Origin: Clitopilus passeckerianus
Lineage: Eukaryota; Basidiomycota; Agaricomycetes; Agaricales; Entolomataceae
Reading direction: 5' to 3'
DNA length: 64,000 nucleotides
NCBI GenBank assembly: GCA_944990035.1
Contig: CALYLX010000036.1
Span: forward strand, 310,001-374,000
Shown here: one piece after another, positions 27,078-39,460 of the stretch
Layout: each line of letters opens with the position of its first letter
Numbering within the stretch: the stretch's first letter is position 1
The notes under the pieces: generated by a model
Told to the model about the DNA's origin: nothing
Seen by the model: only the letters and a program-made list of their open reading frames with translations
Databases searched by the model: none
Made by a program: the position numbers and the translations under genes

Positions 27078-27536
27078 TCAGTAACCCCTCAGTGCTCTTC
27101 CTTCCTCGTTCCACTTAGTTATTGTCTCATCATTAATATGGATATCTAACGTTCCTCCCTCGCTTTCATCTCTCATCTGAATCAACTCCTTGACTCTCTC
27201 AATCGTCAGTTCACACTCGTCGCTTTCCTTCGAGAACTGCATGATTTCTTCAGGAGTGAACCCCTTGGGTGGGTCGTAGCTGAAGTATTGGAGTTTTCTA
27301 GTGTAGAAACGGACGTCGCCGATGTCTGCTGGGGCGAACGTCCAGTTGGATAAGTACTACAACCACGTTGTATTAGAGGGTATACACCACGACCGTTGGA
27401 AAGAACGGACCTTGTCGGTAGTGGGATCAATAACTTTTCCATTGTACATTACATGGACGTTGTTACTTGCAGCTCGTTGTTGGGCCGATATTGTACTTTT
27501 GACAAGTTGTGGAAATCGAAGTTGAAGTCGAAGCAT
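27078..27536 (-). CDS. Small conserved-looking protein, 134 aa
   Basis: Two exons, 27536-27411 and 27356-27078, with a 54 nt intron (GTCCGT donor, TTGTAG acceptor), join in frame as DPTTDK then YLSNWTF. The N-terminus MLRLQLRFPQLVKS is basic and amphipathic, like a mitochondrial presequence. The rest is well-formed (FYTRKLQYFSYDPP, FTPEEIMQFSKESDECELT, LDIHINDETITKW) and ends RGY. Family not recognised; probably a real mitochondrial or cytosolic small protein. Confidence 0.6.
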
Positions 27537-27754
27537 AGGTTACTAGTAGTGACACCTGGACACACACACACAGCCTTTATAAACTTCGTCAAGCGTGGGG
27601 ATTACTAAGCCGCTATCGGACGTACAGCAACGGTGGCGAGAAGGCATGGAATTTCGAGTTGACACAGGGTATGGTTTGTTGAGGATACAAGGTTTCCGTG
27701 GAGGTTTCAGTGCATTCTCGTTCAGACCTGATGAACGCATGGAAGGAGAGAGAC

Positions 27755-27910
27755 GCAACGCATTTGCCGTTCTGTGGTCTCGGCGCTTCTCTCCGAGATG
27801 GGTGACGTCACGCGTGCCTGATGTGTACCTGATGCGTCGTTCGAATTCTTTCTCTCCTCATCCCACCTCGGTTCTTCACTGCATCCATCTCTGCTGAGCA
27901 ACTGCTTGTA
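27755..27910. repeat. Dispersed bZIP-site repeat, copy 4
   Basis: CGCAACGCATTTG, GGTGACGTCACGCGTGCCTGA (in pieces) and GTTCGAATTC, with TGACGTCA at 27803-27810, followed by the same CT-rich run and GAGCAACTG as copies 1 and 2. Confidence 0.55.
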
Positions 27911-30755
27911 CTGTGACAAGGACCTACGACATACATCTACCCGCTGGCTGCTCTATCTATCCAACTCATCCAACTCGTCCTTCACCAGCTTCGATACAAG
28001 GAAACACCAACACGTCCATAGAAGTTGTTCCTGCTCCCACCTAACATCTTCGTCTACGCATTAGATCTCCCATATCCCTCGCTTCTCATACGTATAACGC
28101 CCAATCTTACTCTTACGCCCCTACCTTCACCCTGCCGTCTTCATGCGTGAAATCTCCTTTCCATCCTCTCGTCCCCTTCCCTGGCCACACGATGGGAATC
28201 CAAGATGGATACATGCTCTCAAGGCGAGGCAACTGTAATTTAACCCCTATGTGGATCACAGTGAGTACTCTTTCAACTCGATACTCGTTTTTTTCTCCCA
28301 TCCCACCCACGTCTACATCTACATCTACACCTTCCAACGGTTCTGCTAGTTCTCTCCCTCATCTCGCTTATCACCCTGATCGAGTACGGTGCTAAATCTT
28401 TCACAGGATCGACGTGCCAGCATCCAACATCCAACCCCATCATGCATCGCGAACGATCTAGGGACACTGAAGCAAATCCGGCCGAATCCTGGGCTTCGTC
28501 ACCCCAAGGTGAGGCTGGAATGAACCCTCGACTGTTCTACCGCTGATGCGTGTCTGGGGTTGGGAAAGCCTGATGTGAAAATGCGGGTGTAGGCTTCTCA
28601 GATACTGGTTAGTATTTGCCTTCCCGACCTCGTATAGCACGGTGTTAACTTCTCCCTAGACCCATCCCTTCCCCGTTCAACGTCAACTTCTGGTCCCTGG
28701 AACTTTGAACGAAGAGTTATGATGAACCTCGTCCAGCCAATTTCCGGTTCCGTTGGCCCCGGTGGAAGCGAGTTGGCATGGAGGGATGAAGGGTACGATG
28801 GTGGCGAATGGGAGCTAGGGCCGGGAGATCTGGATGTGAATGAGATGGCGAGGCGCACGTGAGTGGATTGAAGGATGAACGGAGGGACGGGTCTCTTGAT
28901 GGTTTGACACGGAAAAGTGATAGAGCAGGATAGAGAACGGTGCGTTACTTCCCCGGTCTATCACCTTTCCTCCCCTTCGCCACGCTCGTGTATCATGTCA
29001 CGCTCCTCTCGCGTCCCTACCTCTCCCTCCTGCTTCATCAGCCGTCTACAGTTGTTTTCACCTCCGCGTTGATGCTAACGCGCACGTTTTCGCAGGTCTA
29101 CCGAACCAGAAAGGAACGAGGACTATCCGTACACTTCACCACCTAGTGTCGAATTCGCCATCGAGCTTTCGTGCGACAGCGCTGTGATAGAATTTAGAGG
29201 CGCCACGAGGCAATCTGGGGTGTACGAGAACTGAGAAATGAGGTAGTTGGCTGGAAGATGCGGAGGTGATCCTCGGATGTTGGCACGAGACGAGACGACG
29301 AGGGGAGAGGAGAAGTCGATGAACTCGGATTCGGTGCTGCGGGGCTGAAGGAGCCGTCAGGCTCAGGCTTAAGCTTCAAACTTGGGTTGGGTGAGTACGA
29401 TCTTTGTGCTCGTATTGATTTGAGATTTATCGTTCTTCCAGAGTGCCCGGTAGGCGATCTCTTCACATTTCGTCCGGAGTCCAGGTTCCATACCTTTTCA
29501 CCCGTATGATACAGCTATCCTATGTGGTCATTCGCGGACTCTTTCTCTCCTCCCGGCGACTGCGACCGCTTGGTCTTCTCGTATTCTCCCCACCCTCCCC
29601 CGTTCATTTGACTGCTACGTGTCTTTTCAGCTCTACCTCCAACTCCCTGGGTCCCTCCGCTCTCGCTCCTACACTCCTTGAGGACGACTACGTCTAGCCC
29701 TCCAGAAGCTTACCCTATCTATTGATCTCTATTCTCACATCGCGGTCTTCAGTACGAGTACTATTCCTTGCGCTCGGTACCATGCATGCCTCCCTCGTAC
29801 ACCTGGTCCTCACTCTATCGTGACTCTAATGACATCGCTTTGAGCTAGGCGTGACTTGATTCTTCCTGTGATTCCTGGAGCTTCGCCGCTTTCGCTTGTG
29901 AAGTTCTCAGCTGATAATTTGGATTTGGATGGAGGTTTATAGAGGCGGACGTTTACTTCATTCCGGCATCGTTATGTCCCGCGATACATTATGATCTCTC
30001 CTTCGTGGATCATCATCAAGTATCTTACTACTATCACACGGTACCGCTCGTGATAGAAGGATCCATGTAATTCATCTATGTATCAGCCCCATGCGAATGG
30101 CTGACGTTTGAGCAATTTCGGTTGTTTGAAATGGGGAGATGTGATGACGATATCTCCTGAGCGGTGTAGTGCTAAGAGCGACATCAGCGCCAACATCGGG
30201 GTTGGCACTGTCACTAATAGCAATGGATGCTACGACGGTCACGGAGAAACGCACTGAGGAGCGAGATATCAAGGAGAAGTTGCTGGATGAACTGATCAGC
30301 CTTGAGCTTGAATATCAAACCTCAAGCCTGTTTCGACGCGGGTATGACGATACTGGATGCGGCATGTGAGATTGCCCTAAATACTGAGCTGCAAACCTGG
30401 CCGCTCATGCGTAAGAAACACAGACCAGGTAAATCAGGATGTCACACGTGCAATTTTCTTGCTACCGGGCAAAGATGTACGATACGGGCCACCATGCCCA
30501 TAATCGATAAAAGGTTTCCCGTAGGAGAGCGCATTTCTCTCCAGCCAATCATGTACATAGTTTACTGTGATTGTATTATTCAAACGATAGGCAGTGAAAA
30601 ATTCGAACCCACTCAATATCTAGATAGATTGCTCTCTGCAAACCTGTACTGTGCTGCTGCGCTCGATCATATTGACTTGTCTACAACATCTCAATCTCGA
30701 CAATGTTCCTAGCAGAAGCGGGATGTCCAATAATGTCTTTCCTAACAACAGATCC
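27911..30755. other. CT-rich, gene-poor DNA
   Basis: Alternating C/T-rich and G/A-rich segments resembling 10-13 kb and 32.3-33.0 kb. A short open stretch at 30224-30369 (MDATTVTEKRTEERD) is coding-like but isolated. No gene assigned. Confidence 0.35.
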
Positions 30756-31405
30756 TCATTCATCCAGGAAGTACCAGTCGCCATATATCCGGTAACTCCA
30801 ATCAATATCAGTTAAGTGCGCCCAAAGCCCCTGAGAAAGGTCGAGGCCATTTGTAGGGCAACCTGGACACTAGAGAGAAAAAAAGAGGGATAAGTTTCAT
30901 ACGACGCAGTTGTGTGAACTTTAGGCATGAAACGTACCTCGTCAGCGATGGTCGCTACTGTACTCTTGCCGTTGGCCGGGTTTGTCATCTGGATTTTCTC
31001 GAAGCACCTTTCGCCCTTTCCGTATTGCTATGAAAGACGTCAGTTTCCTAGGAATCACTTAAAGAGGCTAGAAACACCAACAGCTGAGTTCAAAGCGACA
31101 ATCTTTCATGACAGTTAGTGGGCAATTGTTCATTCAAACATCTTGACAGAGCACGTACGAAGTCAGTGGGTACGTTGTACTTTCCACAAGCACCACTATG
31201 TCGGTATACATTATAACCTATCCGCGGTTCCAGAAGATAATAAAACCACGTACAGCCCAACAGAGTAAGACGTCCAGCTCGTATTCGTAAAGACCTGAGC
31301 ATCTACTCCGTCACTTGCACGTGCCACAATGTCAGCGTTGCCAACGGGGGTGGCTGCAGCGAGAGAGGAGAGAACGAGGGCAAAGATTCCGGTGCTGAGC
31401 AGCAT
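30756..31405 (-). CDS. Secreted DPBB (RlpA/expansin-like) protein A
   Basis: Five exons read from ATG 31405 to TGA 30756. Signal peptide MLLSTGIFALVLSSLAAA, then the double-psi beta-barrel core: TSYSVGLGACGKYN, TDFIVALNSAQYGKG, CFEKIQM, TVATIADECPGCPTNGLDLSQGL, ending GDWYFLDE. The second donor is GTACGT and the third is GTTGGT, as in the two paralogues. The family comprises small extracellular proteins related to expansins and barwin; some bind cell walls or inhibit proteases. The key Asp of ADECPGCP is present. First gene of a three-member minus-strand cluster (with 38.3 and 41.6 kb). Confidence 0.85.
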
Positions 31406-32137
31406 TTTCAGTCGTTCCGACTGGTAGAGCAGTAGGTGGGTGAGATAAGTTTGACGGTGAGGAGAATCATGCTTAAATACCTGAGACGCCGGCACGCGTC
31501 GGCAATAAAAAAGCTCCCCATGCTGCAGCGACGGTTGCAGAAGTGAGTCTTTCGAGGCTCAATTCTTCCAACCATGAGGATGTATGCTACCTGCCTCAGT
31601 TGTGGTGCAAAAATTGAGCGGAGGGTATCACCGAAGAGAGAAGCTTGGAAGCCATCTACACACAACGTGGAGATCGCCCGAAGCCGAGAGTCTGTACGTG
31701 AATGTTGCCGTGACTGATTGCCTTGCTTCTTCTTTTATCTCTTTAGAGTTCTCTCGAGAGTGGACTGTACTCAAGCAACGGTGGACGGGGGAAGTTATCC
31801 ACAAGACCTTCAGAGACGTGCATGAATTTAATGGAATGTAGAGGAGGGAGGTAGAGAGGCTTGCAGCTTGCCATCTCGTCTGTTCCATAACCGACACGCG
31901 CATCGGTCCCCTACTGTATCTGATCCCATTAGGATCTCACGATAATTATAGATGCCGCTCACGTCGGATATGCATGATCAGGCACTTCCATGGCGTTTTG
32001 ATTCCGTTCCGTGGACCCACGAGGTGCCTCTGCCTCGACACAACTTTCTCTTCATTATCTCAATCTCGACCTCCGAATCATTGGTCATCCACGGACCCAT
32101 CATTACTACCAACGGTATTGCCACAAGCGATGGATGC

Positions 32138-32217
32138 TCCCACGTTTACGAAGTGTCATTTGCCTTGGATGTGACCAACCGAAAGCGAGACAAATTGTTT
32201 GAAATGGCCTTTGTACT
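32138..32217 (-). pseudogene. Relic last exon of a DPBB gene
   Basis: Reverse strand reads GHIQGK, a stop, then HFVNVGAS, matching GHIQGKRHSIKKGAS of DPBB protein C. It lies upstream of gene A, so an additional C-type copy once stood there. No other exons of it remain. Confidence 0.6.
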
Positions 32218-33560
32218 CCAACGGCTGCTGGCATGGACAACCCTCTCGCTGCTCCGTCCAATCCATCTAGGCCATCCTTCCTCAGCCCTGAATCGAATCA
32301 CCAACGCACCTACCTATCCCTCTATTCCTCCCATCTCGGTCTATGAATTGATCTCTCTCATCGCCCTTTCCTCATCCGCATGACGCGCTGTACTATCCCC
32401 ACCTGAGCCACCTCTCACCTCCTTATCGCTCCCTTTCCTACCTTTATCAATGACTATTTCCTGAAATCCTCGATCCTCACCCTTGCGACCGTTTCTCTGC
32501 AAACAGGATCGTACTCCTAGGTGGGGCGACGAGGATTGGAATGGGATGCACGCTGTATGGGCCGGACTGTTCAGGGGAACCAGGGCGGGCGGGTCTCGGT
32601 GAGTACCGTTCGCTTTCAATACCTATTCCATTCTCCCCCATCATCCAGATCTACTTCTACTCTACTCGTTCCAGCCTGCCTGCCCTTTTCATTGTCTCGC
32701 CCATCCCTCCCTCATTATCGTTCGTATTGTTCATCCACTAGACTGAGCCCGAGGCTAGCTCCTTCAAAGGCTCGACACTCTAAGCTTAAAACTACGCCGC
32801 CATCCACATCTGGAGTATCAAGAGAATGGTCTCTGACGAGACGAGTGGGAGGAGCGAAAAGTGCGACGGTGATGAGTGGGGTTGAAGCTCGGGGGTCTGG
32901 GCTTGAATGGGATGGAGAGAGGCTGGTTCACAGCGGAGAGCTCTCTGCCTGGTTTAGGATAATGAAGCAATCGATGCGGAACAGGATACAGCCCTAGTTT
33001 ATCGGATATTCCCTTCTTATATCGTCTCAGTCTGCATCCTCATCGGATTCCTACCGCACTACCACTCCATCTGGATTTATTGCCGTTTGAAGCTCCTATC
33101 TCGTGCACGCTATTATGACTCCCCTCTGCTCCCCCTTTCTACTCTAATGCGCCCTTGCTTGCATTCTGTTGTGGCCTTCTCGTCGTCCCCCGGGTTGTTT
33201 CCTCCGCTGGGCATCTGATGGCTGCTACGCATTCTCCACATCTATCACTTCACTGACCTCATATGTCTTCTTTACATGACCTCTATTTATTTATATTCGT
33301 CTCCTACCGTGTAGCCTGTACGAGTATATTTATGTGAATTGATGACACAATGTCGGTAGCCTTGTCAAGGAGAGACGATACAAGCCCCGTATCACCCCGT
33401 GACCGATATTCTTAGCTCACTCTCCCACCTTTCTCTAAGCGCCGTGTCTATGCCTCTTTCCCATAGCCCCTCAAAGACGCTTGTTGTATTTCTAGAATCT
33501 CACATATAGTCGATATTTCGTTCAGATTTCAAGGGTATAGATGCGGGTAGCCAAAGCCTA

Positions 33561-34802
33561 CTACTTTGTACTACTGGAGGTAGGTAACAAGTCGGGAAAG
33601 ATAATTTTTGAAGGGGTGTCGGCGATAGGACTGGGTTGTGACAGACTACCTCGAACAACGATTAAATTCAAAACGATACCTGAAAGTCAAGATGAGAACC
33701 TATCTTCGAGAAATAGCTGGATGAAATGTATATTTGGCTTACCAATTATCGGAGGTATTATCAACTGGAGAGTATACGCGTAGACGTTACCTACTACAGT
33801 TAGAATTGTGAGGCAAAAAAGTAGGGATGTGTATATCATAGCACTTTCGGTCACTATTCGCGCTGTTTTCGCCAGAGAAGTGCCTAGAATCTGCAACCCG
33901 ACTTGAGCAGAGTCACGATGTTGCCGAAGCAAGCGAAAGACAATGAGGCCGGTGTTCAAGATGTTTTGAGCTAGCTGAAGGGGGCCTGTGACTTCAACGA
34001 TTTGACGGAGAATAGAAGGTGGGACGATCTGCGGAGATGAATATGAAATGAAGGTGGTAATAGACAAGGCTTCGAGAGATGCGTGAGCCAGTGATTATGG
34101 GGTGAACCAGGTCCATACCGATGATTGTCGTTTCAAATAGAATCTGGACCAATACCGAGCGTATGTTGCCGAGCCAAATGAGATAGCATCGATAGACCTA
34201 ATCGAAATGAGATCGGGCTTGAGCTCAGATGAAAGCGCGCTTACCATCAGGATATTGAACACTGACATCATCACGAAAGTGAGGATAAGCGATACCAGAT
34301 TCTCCCAGTGACGATGTGCGGCGGGAAGAACGAAGAAGGCTCCAGGTCCACCCGGATTCGTGACGAACGCCTTTGCAAGTTGGGACATCGTAATGCCTGC
34401 AGCAGAAAGTCTTGAGGACGTGAAAACTTGGCGAGCGTTAAGACACGAATATTTCACCAGTATAGAGCGTAGCACAGATGAAGAGTAGATCGTTTAGTGC
34501 ATTGATTATCTTTCTGGGGATTAGATGGCATGAGGTGCGTCTGGGTTTTGTACTTACCTTGAAAGAGCGTGTGGGGCGACGGTTCCGACAATAGAACAAG
34601 GACAGCGATTCAAAGTACAGGCACGAATTGACACCTTGGGATTACACCTCAGTTCAGCGAATGGGAGTGGATCAATGCTCTACACCAACCGTATAAAAGA
34701 ATCTAGAAGCAGTATTGATTTCAACAAAGTGATAAAGGACGAAAGGCATCTTACTGTCAGCATGAAGCCGATGGCGTAAGCGAGCTGGGTATCAGCGTTC
34801 AT
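33561..34802 (-). CDS. YRCYLIW-type seven-helix membrane protein
   Basis: Eight exons (34802-34755, 34702-34690, 34634-34558, 34509-34458, 34396-34245, 34197-34119, 34069-33743, 33679-33561) give 288 residues in frame. Start MNADTQLAYAIGF; landmarks LLYGVN, NPGGPGAFFVLP, VYRCYLIW, LQLAQNILNTGLIVFRLLRQHR, ARIVTESAMIYTSLLF and IIPPIIGIVLNLIVVRGSL. This order of hydrophobic segments is that of a very common agaricomycete membrane protein family of unknown function with about seven helices. The 13 nt second exon and GT donors such as GTTGGT make automated prediction difficult. No stop or frameshift, so likely functional. Confidence 0.75.
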
Positions 34803-35512
34803 ACTGTTCCCGCGCAAGAGGAACGGAACTGGAAGCGGCGAAAAGGCGAGGAAGGAGTATATCTGAAATGGTCAAACCTCGAGCATTATATGCCAATTCA
34901 ATAAGCCTAAGGGGTGGATGCATCCATCAGGCGATCGGCGTGGCACTGGTTAAGGGTCGCTTTGATCAGGCTCGACGAGGAGACATGTTCATCGTGCTCA
35001 GCGCTCAATATGTGGCACATAGGACGTCCAGAAATTCAGACTCCAGCCCTTGTATATCCGACCGGATGCAGAGGGGATATTTAGGTAAGTGGAGCCACAT
35101 TCGCCTCACATCGGCGATGGAATGTGCTTGCTTTAAGTTTAGGTTTCAGCAAATCGCGTGGTGTGAGAAAATAAGAGCCATAATTGTGAGATCGGTCGGT
35201 CGTAACAACGATGTAGTTAAGACGGTAGCGAGTGGTCAAAAATTAGGCTTAGTAGTCCCCGGGTGCTAATTAACACGACAACCAAATCTCCACTTGGAAA
35301 GGTTTTCGGGATGACCTCCATTTTGATCATACATTACGTGTTTAGTTTTACATCTGGGGTCCGGAAAAACGCTTAGATGACTGTACACTTTGATTTCCCT
35401 CAAACAGATATCGGCACCCTCAGGTCGAGAATTTTGATTTCAGACTGGGATATAAATTTGCTGTATAAGCCAGGGGTATACTAGTATGGATTACGAGGAG
35501 TGAATATATTGG

Positions 35513-36960
35513 TTGAGATATCAATGCCATGCCGGGGCTCCAGTTCGACGAATCTACAGAAGGATCCATATGTTAGAAATGGAAATACGGGAAGGAAGGA
35601 AAGAGTGCAACGCACCAAAGTGGTGTCGCAATAACCACATGGAGATCAACGTTGGAAAGTCCAAGGTCATGGTTCTAGGAAAGCGGGCCTCATCCCCAGG
35701 GAACATCAGATTGGGCGGCAGAGCTGTAGAAGATGTAAGCGCCTACAAATACGTGGGGATGACCTTCACAAACGAACCGAGAAAAGCCATGTTCTCCCTG
35801 CACCACAGCAACATGCTGCAGAACGCCGTCACAGTTTCAGGAGCCACTCTTAATGCGGGATCAATGGTTGGTTCCCTGCCACCACAAGATGGTCGCTTGC
35901 TGTACATGGCCAGAGTTGACCCGTACCTGGTGGCAGGGTGCGAGGTGGCACTGGATGCAAATCAGGGGGAAACTGGCGATTTCGAAGGAGTGCAGAAGAC
36001 GTACGCTCGGCGACTCCTGGGCCTGTCATCCACGGTTCCCACCCACGTGCTGTTCACAGAGCCAAGTCTCATGCCGCTGAGGTATCGGAGAGCAGGTATA
36101 ACCCTCAAGTATGCGAAATACTTGAGAGACCTCGGGAACGATAGGTTGGCGGCACAAGCGTACGCGGTTTCTCTCTGCCTACGGGGGTCTCACCGGCTCG
36201 GATGGGCCTCGGAGTTGGAGGCTGTCTGTGGTGCGCTAGGGGTCAGCCTGTTTGTGGAGAGTGGGGAATTGAGGAACCTCGACACGGTGGAGGGTGAGGT
36301 CGCGAAAGCAGGGGCTGAGTGGGTCCAGAATATGCACGATGCATGCGGGAAGCTGGTGCTGAGGAAGAGGGATCATGCACTATCAGGTGGGGGCATCCAA
36401 GAGTACCTCAGAGTAGCGGACCCGCGACATAGGAAGGCATTGACGAAGTTCTTGCTGGCAGACCACTGCTTAGCGATTGAACAGGCAAGGCGGTTGCCAC
36501 ATCACGTGCCGCGGGAAGGTCGACTGTGCCGTCTGTGCTTGGGATATGTGGAGGACGAGGTGCATGCCCTGCTTATGTGCAAGGGGAGTCGCAGCTTGAC
36601 GGAAGCGCGGGATGAGTTCCTGGCTATGGTGGGCAACACGAACCACGAGCTGGCTGACTCTCTTGCAGAAGGAAATGTGGAGGCACTAAATACGGTGTTG
36701 GTGAAGAGAAAATGGCTGGCGAGCTTGGCCAGACTGGTGTATTCGATGTATCAAGAGTATACGTCGGTGGAGATGTACGTCGCGTAGTGCATTAACCCGT
36801 GAGATGATCCTACGGGAAAATCACAGCGGCTATGGTGTATGTACGTCCGTGAGCGCGTAGAATTACTTATTATAATAGGTAACCCTGTACGCGTAGCACG
36901 GCCCCCGCAGTTCTGTTTAGGACCACATGCGGTAATCAACAACAACAACCACTACCGCCG
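35513..36960 (+). mobile_element. 3' half of a LINE (non-LTR retrotransposon) ORF2
   Basis: A single ORF to 36787 encodes the C-terminal part of a Tad-like reverse transcriptase polyprotein: MEINVGKSKVMVLGK, GNIRLGGRAVE, YKYVGMTF, VSGATLNAGSMVGSLPP, YARRLLGLSS, and a zinc-knuckle-like CRLCLGYVEDEVHALLMC. The catalytic YxDD part, the endonuclease and ORF1 are missing, as expected from 5' truncation. The 3' region ends near AACAACAACAACC (about 36940-36953), a likely 3' tail. The remaining frame is intact, so insertion was fairly recent. Confidence 0.85.
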
Positions 36961-37599
36961 GATCACACTGAGGGGACAAGGGCCGAAACCCGGTTCCGGA
37001 TTCGCCGATGGGGTGAAGACTTCTAGGGAGCTGGTGTGAGCCATACGTCGCAAGGGCGAAGGAGAGGAGGAACGCATACCAGATAACAAATCGAGAACGC
37101 TCCCGTTGACGAGAGGTCAAGGGAACAAGCCCAGTATACCGAGCCAAGCCAGGTGCCGTATGTGGCCAGCCGCTCCCAGGCGAGCGGAATGACACGGTGG
37201 TTGGCCGTTGACGGTTCTGACTTGAAATACGGCGGTGAACAGGGGGTTTAACTGCTATCCAGTAAAGCTGACCCCAGGGAGGCCAGAAATGAAAGCACCT
37301 GTATACCATCGAGCATACGGAGGTCCAACTCGTCAAGCACGGGACGGCAAAGGCAACAGCCGATGGTCGACATGGTGAGCACTTCTTGGGGCACTCCATT
37401 GATAGGCCGATACGCTTAAGTACCTGTAGGATCTCCAAATCAGCCTGCTGAAAGCTGGAGAGAGATGGTTGAGGAGCCTGACCTGAGCAACAGCTTGCAC
37501 TTCAACGCACGATATTCTCCAACCAAAAGAGCAAAAGGCTGGGCGGTGGCATCACGAGGGTATTGGTAGCCTGCAGAAGATCCAGCGCTTCAGGTAGGT

Positions 37600-37930
37600 T
37601 CAAGAGAGTTCCCTACTGGAGATGAGAAGGAAGTGTGAGTTTGCAGATAAAAACGTGCAATAGAGGCAACATACCGTCCGGAACTGTGGCTCAAAATTCC
37701 GGCTGCCGCACGACAGCATTTGCTTGCATGGAATCCTCTCGACGCAGCAGAGGAATTCCAGGTTTGGAGAGACGGAGTGTTCGTGGTCGAATCCCTGCTC
37801 GCAAGCCAACTGTCGACGCTTGGGGATTTGTTTGGCAATGTTGATTTTGCACAGCCGCACGGACCAATCGGGCTCAAGCGCTCGCTGATTGGTTAGGCGC
37901 CATGTGGACGGATTGCACAGCGTTTTATCT
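37600..37930. repeat. Segment duplicated 3' of DPBB genes, copy 1
   Basis: Shares AGTGTGAGTTTG, TTTGGAGAGACGG, GTGGTCGAATC, TTTGGCAATGTT, GCACGGACCAAT and GGCTCAAGCGC in order with 41110-41420. It lies about 360 bp downstream of DPBB gene B. No coding function assigned. Confidence 0.6.
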
Positions 37931-38291
37931 TGTTTCTGTTCCATCTCTTCGCTTTCTCCCCCAATCCAGTCCCGATCACTCGGGATAAGATTTGTAGAAT
38001 AATTAATCGTTGCCTACCTTTCTCTCCGACTGTCTGCGTGAAATATCCAACTTCCTTTCGTTCTCTCGCTTTCCTCCCTGACTTCGTAATACGATTATAC
38101 GAACACGACTGGGGTCCGCATTGGGCTGGCGAGCCCAGAGAGGACGGCAAAATATGGTGGGTATTACTCTCTAGATATATTTTCCTTCTTCCATCCCGCC
38201 AGTACCATTCAAATTCATGCCTTCTAAGTCGTGTCCTAATGGAGCTCTGGAACGCTGTCCAACGCCGCCGCGTTCCATGACAATGACTTCT

Positions 38292-39005
38292 CTACAGCGT
38301 CTCGGGCTCAACAACGCCCCCAGGAGAAGTGGAATTTCCGGTAATATCTTTCCTAACGATGGACGCTTTTTCGTCCAAGAAATACCAGTCGCCAAAGATC
38401 TGGTAACCGAAGGGAAGGGGAGTAAAGAACGCAAAAAGCCCCTGAGAAAGGTCGAGCCCGTTGGTAGGGCAAAATGGACACTAGGCAAGATAGAAGAAAG
38501 CTTTATATGACGGAGTTGTGTAAAATTTAAGCGTGAGACATACATAATCAACAATGGTCGCCGTTGTACTCTTGCCATTGTACGACATCTGGATCTTCTC
38601 GAAACACCGTTCGCCTTTTCCGTATTGCTATAAACGAGGTCAGTTTCCTTGGAATAGCTCAGAATGGCTAGAAAAACCAACGGCTGTGTTCAAAGCGACG
38701 ACCTTTCGTGACAACGAGTGATTAATTAATAAGTCAACCGTCTCGAAAGAGCACGTACGAAGTCAGTGGGTACGTTGGTCCTTCCGCAATCACCACTATG
38801 TTTGCATACGTTAGAAGCCCGTCGTAGTTATTGAAGATAGTAAAGTCACATACATCCCAACAACGTAAGACGTCCAGCTCACATTCTTAAATACTTGAGC
38901 ATCTATGGCGTCCCCTGCACCTGCCGCAATGTTGGCGTCGCCAACAGGAGTGGCTAAGGTGAGAGAGGAGAGAACGAGGGCAAAGAATCCGGCAATGAGA
39001 AGCAT
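38292..39005 (-). CDS. Secreted DPBB protein B
   Basis: Five exons in the same positions as protein A. Signal peptide MLLIAGFFALVLSSLTLA; core VVGIGDCGRTN, TDFVVALNTAQYGKGE, CFEKIQMSYNGKS, TATIVDYCPFCPTNGLDLSQGLF. It differs from A by DYCPFC in place of DECPGC and by a C-terminal extension after GDWYFLDEK that ends VVEPETL. Its promoter-proximal DNA (about 39060-39330) is nearly the same as that of gene A (about 31440-31690), so A and B are recent duplicates including upstream DNA. Confidence 0.85.
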
Positions 39006-39392
39006 ATTTGAGAATTGTCTTATACGGCCGTTTCGACTGGGAGAATGGTGAGGAATGGGTGCCGTAGGTGTGAAGGTGAGGAGGATCATGCTTAAATACC
39101 TCAGAGACCGGCATGCGTCGGCAAGAATAAGAGTTTGCCATGCTGCGGCGACAGTTGTCCGAAAGGAGTGAGCCTTTCGATGCTCAGTTCTTCCAATCGT
39201 GAGGATGTATGCTACCTGCCTCACTTGTGGTGCAAAAATTGAGCGGATGCTATCACCGAAGAGAAGAGCTTGGAAACCATCTACATACAACGCGCCGACC
39301 TGCCATTTCGTTTGTTCCGGAACTGATCCCATTCTCACGATCTGTGATATCTGGATTCTATTCCGTCAACCCACGGGGTTCCTCTGCGGCCC

Positions 39393-39460
39393 CCGCGTTT
39401 ACAAAGTGCCGTTTTCCCTGGATACGACCAAGTGAAGTGTTCGAGAAGGCCTTTGACAAG
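39393..39460 (-). pseudogene. Second relic DPBB last exon
   Basis: Reverse strand reads GRIQGKRHFVNAGA, matching the end of DPBB protein C. It lies upstream of gene B at the place equivalent to the relic upstream of gene A, showing that the gene-plus-relic block was duplicated as a unit. Confidence 0.6.
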
